Assembly: GCA_030848705.1 (NCBI GenBank)
Contig: CM061244.1
Span: forward strand, 48,773,190 to 48,837,189
Direction of reading: 5' to 3'
DNA from: Heracleum sosnowskyi
Lineage: Eukaryota; Streptophyta; Magnoliopsida; Apiales; Apiaceae
DNA length: 64,000 bases
Part shown: piece by piece, positions 55,159-64,000 of the stretch
Position numbering within the stretch: the first letter of the stretch is position 1
Layout of the letters: each line of letters opens with the position of its first letter
Notes under the pieces: generated by a model
Seen by the model: only the letters and a program-made list of their open reading frames with translations
The model's database searches: none
Told to the model about the DNA's origin: nothing
Position numbers and translations under genes: made by a program

Positions 55159-56760
55159 TGATATTAGTTGAAACACCACTGTCACTGTCAATCAAAATGT
55201 GCAATCCAGAGGGAGAGGTTACTCTTGAAATGGCTACATACAACTGGCCATGTGTGAATACAGACCGAGGCAAGTATAAACCAACTTTGTCCAAGGATTG
55301 TCCTTGGATTTTATTTATAGTCATTGCAAAACAAAGTTGGACATGAAATTGAACTCTCTTAAATTCAATAGGCTACTTTGTGTCAGTTGGTTCCATTTCA
55401 ATTCTTGGAATGATGTGCATTGTACCAGCTTCTGAATCAGTCAAAATTTCGCATAGAATGCTGTTAGGCAAGCACTTCTTTATACTCATTCTTGTTCCGT
55501 TACAAAGTCCCATAAGTTGATTTAGATTGCACATCAGCATTATAACAGACCCAACCTTAATCTTTAAATCATGTCTTGGTAAACATGGCATATTTATAGA
55601 ATTCAAATATTCAACTGGGAATCCTCCTCCAAATTCGTTATTTTCATCAACATTGTCACAAAGAGAATCTTGATTGTAGTAAGTGTGTGTCGTACTTGAT
55701 AAAAGATCAAGAATGTAGGAATTGACATCGTTGAGAATCACATTAGTTGGAGTCAGAATGGAACGCTGCTTCAAAAAATCACCATTTGTAATATTTGATT
55801 TGATGTCTGGATAGATGACATCAACAATGTCCCTGATTGGCTGACTTGACGAATGAATCAAAAATCTATCAGGAATAACAACATCTAGATCATTGATGGT
55901 ATCATTAGGATTAATAGTAGGTAGAGTTCCATTTCCAACTTCAAGTACTCATTTGCTGAATTCTGCTATTTCTTGATTTTCTTGAAAGGTCCTTCCTGAT
56001 GATAGTCACATGTTCTGGAGTAATAAGAAAACCTGGCAATGTTCCCACAACTTTGAACTATTGAGCGAACATTAACAACCTGTGCTCTTGATGCTTTTGG
56101 AATGACTGGAAGAATCTGTCTGAAGTCACCACCAAAAACAATAGATATACCACCAAACGGCAATCCGGCTCTTAAAGGGTCGACAGAAGACATAATATCT
56201 CTTAAACTGCGATCAACACTCTCAAATGCATGGCGATGCTGCATAGGAGCTTCATCCCATATTATTAAACTGGTTTGCTTCATTAATTCAGCAAGTTCAG
56301 ATCCATGTCTAATACCAGCTATAGAATGATGGTCGATCTTTAGTGGGATATGGAACCTTGAGTGAGCTGTTCTGCCACCCGGCAAAAGTGTTGCGGCGAT
56401 TCCTGAAGATGCAACAGGCAGTGCAATCTTTCCTTTACTACGTAATTTGCAGCAAAGAGTATTCCAAAGGAATGTCTTTCCACATCCCCCACTTCGGTAA
56501 ACAAAGAATACTCCACCTTTTTTTTTCTTAACATTGCTTACAATAGAGTTATAAGCATGGATTTGTTCTTTGTTTAAGTTTTTGTACATTGTATAATGAG
56601 GTTGTTCCATCTCAACTGGATCATAGGCAAACTCTTCAGACAGTAATTTGTTATCAAAGTCATGAAGATAACTCTCATCGGGAAATGGTAATGTTGAAAA
56701 GTCTCTTAAGCTTTTTCCGACTTCATTGAATAGTTTCTCAATTTCTGCATTAAAATAACA
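55159..56760 (-). pseudogene. RepHel: PIF1-family helicase domain
   Basis: SF1B helicase. Walker A region VYRSGGCGKTFLWNTL, with Arg where Gly is usual; Walker B IIWDEAPM; motif FGGDFRQILPVIP; later INKIQGQSLDKVGLYLPR and LYVAISRV. A frameshift near 56070 is followed by two nonsense codons near 56000 and 55945 in the recovered frame. The frame from 55861 to 55159 is open except for TAG at 55373-55375. The remainder is at 45893-45852. Confidence 0.85.
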
Positions 56761-57977
56761 TTATATTATTAATCTGAATAAAGAAAGACACATGGTAATA
56801 AAAATGAATGTGTATCAATGATGGGAAAAAATTTAAAAAAAACATGTCAATGTTATGTTTTGTATCTCAGATTCAGATAATTGGAGATTCACATTATTAG
56901 CAAATTTACGCCTTGAGTAGAGAATATCGTCTGACATAGATACCCAATGTTGCTGCCACAATCAAAGGGGATCAGCAACTATAATTCTCTAAGTTGACTT
57001 GCCATTGCATGCACTGCATTCTCAGACATAGTTACATGCCACTGTCTGTCATCCTTAAGAAGTCCAAGCGCATCACACGCTTCTTTAAAAGAATTATGAA
57101 CAACACCATTAACTGTTCTTAAGTCTGTGTATGATGTTGCTCCTTTGCTTTGTAGCAATATCATCCGCAAAAAGAAAGAGTCGCCAGAGGATGAATGAAC
57201 ATCTGATAATCGACCAAAAACTTTGCCTCTTTGTCTTATCTTCCATTTAAAAATGTCTGCTTTCCATGTAAAATGCTGGGGAAATTCATGGTATGTAAAA
57301 TTTCAGGCTTCAGGGATGGTTTTATTGGCTTCAAACCACCTTTCCAATTTGCTAAACTTTTTCTTGGCCTTCTCAGCCACTGCTTCCAAATTCTCATTTT
57401 GTTTAAAAGTCACGTTCTTCTCACCCTCGTTATGTACAGGCAATCGTTCCACGGATGGAAATCGATGATGTATGTCAAAACCAAACAGCCTCCAGGCAGC
57501 TTCGGCAACGCAAATATAAATCAAGATAGTTTTTTATTTCATCTCTCGACTTTTTCTGAACAGAGGAAGAATTTTGACCACCAGATTCTTTCTTCTTCCT
57601 CAATAGCATGGTAGTCATGTCATGACCTTTCAAACAGTATTTAAACAAATACTTCAAAGAGCGTGAACTATTGTACACCTCCAATTTTATATGACATTGA
57701 CACTTGTATTTTTATGCTAGGCAGTAGGCAAAGTCTGTAAGCATAAATCTGGGTTGTATCCTTATATTGTGTTTAATATAAAGGTTGGGCTTGGTGCCTG
57801 TAAATTATGTTCACTGCGACGTCTACGATAAACTGGAAAACCGCAATCATCGAAGAATGTTTTGGCATTAAACCTGATGAATATAATTAAAGCTGTTTTT
57901 AAATACATTTCCAAAAATTATATGATAATAAAGGTTAACAAACATATAGTGCAATTTAAAATACACTTAATTCTTTG

Positions 57978-58779
57978 GAAAATGTCTGCCACATTTTCCT
58001 TTAACCATGCACGGAGAGTATGAATAATCTTTTCCATACGGTCCATGCATCATGAATCTCTAAACAACATGGTAGCCAATTGGATCAAGATTTTGGTCTG
58101 GTATCTCTGCAGATATCAAGTTGTCAATGTCTTCAGTATTCTTTGGTCGACTATTTGGATGCAACCATATTAGCATGTGGCAGTGAGGAAGTCCGCGTTT
58201 TTGGAATTCAATAACATGAATAACTGTTAAAAAAGTGAGTGACATCTTAAAATTCTATATATAAAATAAAGGAATCAAAAAATAAAACTATAATCAATCA
58301 ATATAAATGTTGTAAATTTACCTCCTATGCAATTTCCAAAATAATTTTGTTTCTTGATTAAATGGAGCAACTGATCAAGCTTTATCTTAAAAAACCTGGC
58401 AACAATATCAGGCGCATCTTCAACACCAACTCCGGGCAAAAATTCTAACATACTGTTAATCTCAGGCCATTGTGTATTGCATGTCATAGTTAAAAATAGA
58501 GATGGATGGCCAATGGTCCGACAAATTGCCAATGAATCCTTGAAATATTGATTCGTGTATCTTTGGGAACCTGTGTGAGTGGCTGGTAAAATTACCTTTT
58601 TACCAACATTGACTGGATTTGTATCCCCTTTTTGAATTGAATCACGGATTGAATTGTAGAGCTCAGAGCATATAATATGCTGGTGTCCTCTAATCCAGTC
58701 CAACCTATATTGTTCAACTGCAGCAAACGCATCAACAACAAATTGTTGCCACAGACGACCGCCAAGGTGGAGAGTTTTC
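57978..58779 (-). pseudogene. RepHel: Rep (HUH nuclease) domain
   Basis: Exon 58779-58322 (GGRLWQQFVVDAFAAVEQYR, LPATHTGSQRYTNQYFKDSL, LFLTMTCNTQWPEI) and exon from 58223 (VIEFQKRGLPHCHMLIWLHP). The His-Cys-His of LPHCHM is the metal-binding HUH motif. TAG at 58060-58062 precedes FMMHGPYGKDYS. The catalytic Tyr pair expected further on (the KYLFKYCLKG region near 57640) lies in a stretch with several stops. Confidence 0.8.
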
Positions 58780-58876
58780 CTGAAGATAAATGAATAAAGG
58801 TTAAGATTAAACATAAATTACACATATTCTCTAGAACATAATTTAAAATGTCTTTAATCTAAAATGAAAATCTTAC

Positions 58877-60165
58877 CTTCATCAGGCCGTATCATTAACT
58901 TGTACGCATAAAATTCCCTCATTGAGACTGTAGACCTATGAATAGTTTCATCGGGATGCTGATCGTTTTCATTCTGGACCGGAACTTTATGTTTTTGGTT
59001 GTGCAAAGGAATATTTAAATGAAAACCATCATCACCGAAAGGATATTATAAGGGATACTGGAGTTGCATAAAGTGTTTACATGTCTCAAACACTCTTTTG
59101 AGAAAACGTTGTTTGGTTTCTACTACAATATCCCTGAAAGGACAACTATCGTCACTATCGGCAACAATTAAAGCTGCCACTTCATTTGATGGACCAATCA
59201 TATTAGGCCTGCCAGATTCTGATTTTGAAGATACTAAAATGAGATCAAACTCATCTGGTTCATTTAGATTGAAGTGATCACGTGCCATACGAAAGCCTTC
59301 AGCAAGTTTATTATTTTCGTCCAACATATGTAAAAGACCTTCAACAATTTCAGGATCAAGCTGGTCTGACCCGGGAACTGCATTCATTCTATTCTGAATC
59401 TCATTCTCGGTATCATAGACATAAAGTTGACAAAATTTTGGCGGTGCTCCTTCCTTAGGCTTCAGAGTACCAATTAAATGATAGTTCTTGCCATTAAGTA
59501 TAAAACAATATGGACCTCCTCCATTGTTGATTTTCCGATCAATTTTTCCACCAAGAGAGGTAAACTGGTAAAGGGAATTATATGTCCTTATGTTCTGTTT
59601 GAAGTGACTGGTTTTTTCACCACCAAACAACAAATTTGCCAAATATTGAGGAGGTGGTCTCTCTGCAGGCAGTTTAATCTGTCCATCCTTACAACATATT
59701 GAAAAAGTAGGTTGGTTGTTCTTGGAAGATTTGTTGTTTCTCTCTTCATTCCACATTCTGGCATTGCACTTTTGGCAAATTTTAGAAGGAGGACCAAGGT
59801 TCATGTAACCTTCCCATAAATCTATAGTAGTATTCAATATGTCATAAATTAAATTTATTTATATATCGCCAATTATATGGAGAAATTTATGTTTGTCGTA
59901 CCAGGTAGTTGAGGTTCTTTATCTGCTTCATCATCGGATAAATATTCACCTCGATGTGCAGCTTCTTCATCCGCTTCTCCATCTGTAAAAAGTTTTATAG
60001 ATAATATTTTAATTTACAATGGATAATTTAATCATAATACATAGTTAAAAATAACATAGATTCTGGGATTTTTACCAGAAACAACATTTTCATATACTTG
60101 ATTATCTGGATCCAAAATATAATCGTCAATGGGATCTTTTTCATTGAGATCTTCATCAGCGTCGT
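58877..60165 (-). pseudogene. RepHel: acidic exons and Helitron-like N domain
   Basis: Two acidic exons (DADEDLNEKDPIDDYILD near 60150; DGEADEEAAHRGEYLSDDEA near 59960) precede exon 59821-58877. The latter has a Cys cluster (CQKCNARMWNEE ... CC), the conserved YNSLYQFTSLGGKID and GPYCFILNGKNYHLIGTLKP, and MQLQYPL. TAA at 59046-59048 interrupts the conserved YPF-type motif (the frame resumes YPFGDDGFHLNIP). It ends MIRPDEG on GTAAGA. Confidence 0.78.
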
Positions 60166-60182
60166 TGAATTCCGACAACAAA

Positions 60183-60540
60183 CACTACACCATATATCGC
60201 ATATTGCAACAACGCAAATATATTGCCTTAAGGCCTATATTTGTTGCATTAGATGTAATTGCAACGAATGTGCAAAATTTCACCGTTGCATCCACCCCTG
60301 TTGCAATAGAGCCATTTAGCAACAATTTCAGCTCCATATAGCAACGTTAAGAATCATTGCAATATAAGCATGTAGCAACGTTTTATGGTCTTCAGCAACA
60401 TTTAAAAATCATTGCACTAGCAAATGGTTGGCAAACAAGTCACTTTAAGGCAACAAATATTAGTCCAATTGCAATGAATTTATTAGACAAATTGCAACAG
60501 TTTAGGCCCTTATTGCAATAATTTTAACACCAGAACTTGA
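60183..60540 (+). mobile_element. CACTA-type terminus with subterminal repeats
   Basis: Starts CACTACACCATATATCGCAT, then carries many copies of TTGCAAC or GTTGCAA and relatives over 350 bp, the layout of CACTA (En/Spm) ends. No inverted partner ending in TAGTG is visible nearby, so only one end or a rearranged small derivative remains. It lies in an intron-like gap of RepHel. Confidence 0.5.
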
Positions 60541-60769
60541 CGATTCCACATTAGCAGATTTCTGAAAATCTGTATTATTACTAACATGACCTATTTCAAA
60601 TTGAATACACAGGTAATGTAAGATTGCTTATCTTTCCAGATTTTAATTTAGATAATTCAAAATACTCACTTGATGATTGAGGATACCAAACTGCACAAAA
60701 AAATTCAAAAAAATGAGCAACAGTAGATTGAGAGGCAAAAAATTATGAATAAACTTAAACAAAAAATTC

Positions 60770-62153
60770 ACTTGGACGCTTTACACCAAGATGTTCAAGT
60801 TGTGGAACAGTTACACTAATAAATTTTCTATTTTCTTTTCTTTTTGCTGATTCAGAACTCTCAATAATGCGTGAATCAATTTGAGTGATATTATGTTTTA
60901 AATTATACTTTGGAAGAACATGCAACCCTCGATCTACAAATAGTGGTAAATATATCTAAGAGTTGAACAAAATATTATAAATGCGTAGATAGATGTATGA
61001 TAATTCAGTGTACCACGATTGTAAGAGTCAAAAAGTCTTTGATCTTTGTTTATGTCAGCTTGTGCAATACGTGGTGTGATCCTAGATGCAGGCAACTGGA
61101 AAGTACTATGTGTGTCTTCTACTTCCGGAGTTGAATTTATAAGTCTTGAAAAAGGGCTCTGAAATGTGGTTCCTGGATTTTATACAAATACTGAGAAGCA
61201 ACCTTTTACCGAAATTGAAAGAATTAAGATATTGTTACATTAACTGAGATAAACCTAATAAACTGACATTGCTTAAGCGTCTTTGCGATGGAGTAAGAAG
61301 GGTCTGAGTTGAAGAATCTGTAAAACAACGTAATTCATAATTCATAATAGATATCAGAGCATAATATTAGAATTACTTGACTTGTTTTTCCACGCTGAAA
61401 AAACTTACGTGACCAACCTCTTGCAAACGCGGAGCCTGAAACATAATTAATAAAAACACAATACAAAACTCTGTAAATTTTAATTAAGGAAAAGATGGTG
61501 GGAATTACCTGTATCACTTTTTGTCTGGTGCAAAAAATTTGGATTCTGATTTTCATTGGTAACAGTAGACTTAAAAGACTTGTGTTGTGAAGAGTTTAAG
61601 TTCCTGGAATTCTCTGATTCTATGTTACATAGAATAACCAACATCTTTAAACGGATAATGACAATAAACATGTACGTCAAACATATAACGTGAAAAGATT
61701 AGAATACCTTGAATTGTTTGTCCACTCTGAAAAAGCTTACGTGAACAACCTCTTACAATCGCGGAGTCTGAAACAATATTCAGGATCCAAGAAAATATAA
61801 AACTCTGAAATTAAAAATCAAGAAAAAGACAATGAAAATTACATGAAACGATGATTGTCTGTCTCAAAAAATTTGGATTCTGATTCTCATTGGTAACAGA
61901 AGACATTGATGAATTGTGTTGAGAGGAGTTCAAGATCCTAGGGTTCTCTGGTGCACCAGTATTTTCCTTACATCCTGCTTGACGCTTACAAACTTTACCA
62001 TGTTTGGCCGAGGATGGGGAGAAAGGTGAGAGTGGAGTACGTTTGCGACCTGTCAATGAATAATAATTATATGCTGCTTATGAAAACATCTTGTAGACCT
62101 ATGAATTCATCAACGAATATGGCTATACCTGACTTGTCCATCGTGTTATCCAT
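60770..62153 (-). pseudogene. RepHel N-terminal exons with a duplicated exon pair
   Basis: Exon 62153-62129 (MDNTMDKSG, donor GTATAG) joins exon 62049-61843 (RKRTPLSPFSPSSAKHGKVC, then LNSSQHNSSMSSVTNENQNP) and exon about 61768-61709 (SAIVRGCSRKLFQSGQTIQ). The second half of this pair is repeated further on: LNSSQHKSFKSTVTNENQNP (about 61620-61510) and SAFARGWSRKFFQRGKTSQ (about 61435-61380). More short exons follow (STQTLLTPSQRRLSNVS near 61320; LINSTPEVEDTHSTFQLPAS near 61130; a basic exon at 60940-60770). The region is Ser/Lys-rich and has no known enzymatic domain. Confidence 0.6.
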
Positions 62154-62695
62154 TAGGTTAATCAAAAAAGAAAACACGATATTAATGACTGAAAATCATG
62201 ATTCGGTAGTTTCCAGAGTAGTTTCCATTGATGTATCCACAAATAAAGGAGTTTAAATTCAAATTAAACAGATTAGGAGATAATCAGTTACACTGACGTG
62301 GAAAAAATTTAAACTCTATGGATACTACCCATTTGTGTATGGATGATCCATTTGAGAGGAAAAACACATGAAAATCAATGGGTATGACCCATTTTTATTT
62401 GGGTGATCCAAGTTAAAGTAAAAAGACCAAAAAGGATGTGAATAGATATGAAGATAGAAAAAAAAGGAAGGGCATTGGAAGTAATTTGGAAAATCCTTTG
62501 CTAGCACTTATTTAGAATATATTGATTGATAAGTAAAAACTTTCTTTTAGTAAAAAAATATCTGCGTTGACAATTTTTGAAAATATCGCCAAACTCATTG
62601 TCAAAAGCACAAAAACTTATAAACACAATTCTTAACATTTATAAATAAAATCTTTTTTTAAAAGTAACTGTAAAAAATTTAAAAAAATCTTAGAG
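62154..62695. other. RepHel upstream region
   Basis: About 540 bp, AT-rich. Two imperfect repeats of ATGGATGATCCATTT / TGGGTGATCC type words near 62340-62410. No gene. Confidence 0.4.
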
Positions 62696-62724
62696 CACGC
62701 GTAGCGCGGGAAAAAATTCCCTAG
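62696..62724 (+). other. Helitron 3' terminus (hairpin plus CTAG)
   Basis: CACGCGTAGCGCGGG (62696-62710) folds as a CGCG stem with TAG loop. Ten bases later comes CTAG (62721-62724) followed by T, matching the plant Helitron 3' end rule (hairpin, 10-12 nt, CTRR, then host T). It is on the plus strand, opposite to RepHel. Confidence 0.7.
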
Positions 62725-63383
62725 TTATTAAAATACATGATCTTTTTAGTATTTGAATATAATTATACTAACAATCAAATACACTTTTTAATCTTAGATC
62801 CAGCGATTCTTATCGATTTGGCGGTACATGACCAAAATTTCGTATGAGATTCCTCTTATGTTTATTATATAAAAGGATTTATTGATGTTACATTTCCAAA
62901 ATAAATTTCTCTTTACACCTCAGTGCACCTACGCTATGTCAGCTTTAAACCCATTCTTTAAATACGATGTCCTTCTAAACAGTTGTTGCCGGTGTTAGTA
63001 CATAAGCAATTTAAATTTATTTTTCTTTTCTTTTACATCTATAATCTGCTTTTTTGTAATAATTTTATTTGCCCAAATTATGTTTTATCATCATTTTCTG
63101 ATTCAAAAGAAATTCTCATAAATATGTGTTTGGTAATTTGAAATAAACTTATTTTTTGGGGTGTATAGCTCAGTTTAACATTGAAATTCATTTGCTTATT
63201 TCTTTATTTTTTTTGTTTATGTATTAATTGATATTATTATTATTTACTTATAAAATAAAATTATTATTATTATTGATGTTATCCTTTTTCCATTAAAAAG
63301 AAATTCTCTTAAATTGAGTAATTCAAAATTTTATTTGCTTATTTTTTTTGTTCTTTTCATGTTTTAATATATATCATCTATTA
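62725..63383. other. AT-rich stretch without a gene
   Basis: No ORF of interest and no recognisable terminal repeats. Confidence 0.5.
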
Positions 63384-64000
63384 TCTATTATATATATAAT
63401 AGAGCAACTAGGGGGTTGGGTGAGACAAAAAAATCAAAGTGAAATTACGATTATACCCTTTAAATCATAGGATGACATTATTACCCCTTCCTTTATTATT
63501 TCATATTAATTCTTTACTATTATTACATATTAATATATCTGTACATTAATTACTAATCTTCATTAAAGTATATTAACTATTTTGTAATTAATACTTATTG
63601 TTTACATACGTGATATTTTAAATGAAATGTATTATTTAAAAAGTAATAAAATATAATTTAAAAATATTAATGATATTGGAATAAATATACATAACATAAA
63701 TTTATGATATCGAATGGTTGGTAATGTGACATAGTTTCATGTTATCTTCATTGTGGTCGAATTGATTTGCGAGAGAGTTATTCATTGTTAACCAATTAAG
63801 AATATGTATCTAAAATCATATCGAGTTTTTTAAAAATAAATTATGCAGTAAAGAAACATCAAATACTTACTTACTCAAAAATCAACAACTTATTCACATC
63901 CAAATCATAGACATATCTAACACGAACTTCTAATTCAACAAATACAATACAATAAAAAAGAGGAATATTAACTTTACAAACAAGTATTGCTAACTTAAAA
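63384..64000 (+). mobile_element. Possible Helitron 5' end running out of the window
   Basis: A/TCTATTATATATATAATAG, followed by GGGGGTTGGGTGAG and AAATTACGATTATACCC, resembles plant Helitron 5' ends (TC start, AT-rich, then short tracts with TACCC). The 3' end is not in the window and the remaining 600 bp have no gene. Confidence 0.3.

Larger units (their letters stand above)
45852..62153 (-). pseudogene. Helitron Rep-helicase (RepHel) gene, decayed and invaded
   Basis: A replication initiator with a HUH nuclease and PIF1-family helicase drives rolling-circle transposition of Helitrons. From right to left: small N-terminal exons (62153 to about 60070), Helitron-like N domain (59821-58877), Rep domain (58779-57978) with the HUH-type word GLPHCHMLIWLHP, a decayed middle (57970-56880), helicase (56760-55159) and a C-terminal end (VVFEEVFYNLPS) at 45893-45852. 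Nonsense codons at 59046-59048 and 58060-58062, further stops between 57810 and 57670, frameshifts near 57500-57240 and 56070, then two stops. A solo-LTR nest (45899-55153 plus TSD) splits the last 40 residues, and a CACTA end lies near 60183. It cannot make a working transposase. Confidence 0.88.

Noticed and set aside
57231..57614. Plus-strand ORFs opposite the RepHel middle region
   Set aside because: The minus strand shows conserved Helitron words in several frames there; the plus ORFs are by-products of decay.

Overview
The window is repeat-dominated nuclear DNA of a flowering plant, probably a eudicot. The evidence is AT-rich sequence, spliced genes with plant-type GT-AG introns, REM-type B3 domains, plant RPA-like genes, and Tekay, Sirevirus and Tat LTR retrotransposons. 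I see no ordinary housekeeping gene, tRNA, rRNA or CRISPR array. The species cannot be read from the sequence.

Layout. (1) 1-9131: a minus-strand Ty3/gypsy Tekay-like element, almost complete, its 3' LTR cut by the window edge. (2) 9132-11499: an unidentified gene remnant, a truncated gypsy-type LTR and a copia LTR/PBS/gag stub. (3) 11576-12130: a broken RPA1-like gene (minus). (4) 13776-14761: a 5'-truncated LINE with a 9-bp TSD. (5) About 14771-42850: a plus-strand gene for a protein with six B3 domains, interrupted twice. A 12.0-kb Sirevirus-like copia element (15188-27207, TSD ATGGC, LTRs differing at 3 of 555 positions) lies inside the first B3 domain. A 12.4-kb Tat-type gypsy element (30105-42512, LTRs about 3% different) lies on the splice donor before the last B3 exon. 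(6) 43518-44770: an RPA1-like gene (minus) with an intact six-exon reading frame. (7) 45852-62153: a decayed Helitron Rep-helicase gene (minus). Its 3' end holds a nest of solo LTRs: copia LTR (TSD AGCAG), containing a Tekay LTR (TSD CATAC), containing another 4.17-kb gypsy LTR fused to a Sirevirus LTR scrap. A CACTA-type terminus also sits in it. (8) 62154-64000: AT-rich DNA with a Helitron 3' terminus (hairpin plus CTAG) on the plus strand and a possible Helitron 5' start.

Relations. Rep-helicase, RPA, B3 and a second RPA gene lie side by side under later insertions. This suggests an old Helitron with accessory genes, but no matching pair of Helitron ends is visible, so this is inference. 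The strongest unexplained signals are two element-wide short motifs. ATCCTGAT/ATCAGGAT occurs at least 31 times through the Sirevirus. A GGACGCGCCCT-like motif occurs more than 30 times through the Tat element. Both run across LTRs, coding DNA, introns and spacers. Both elements also carry an antisense gene with its own TATA box between pol and the 3' LTR.
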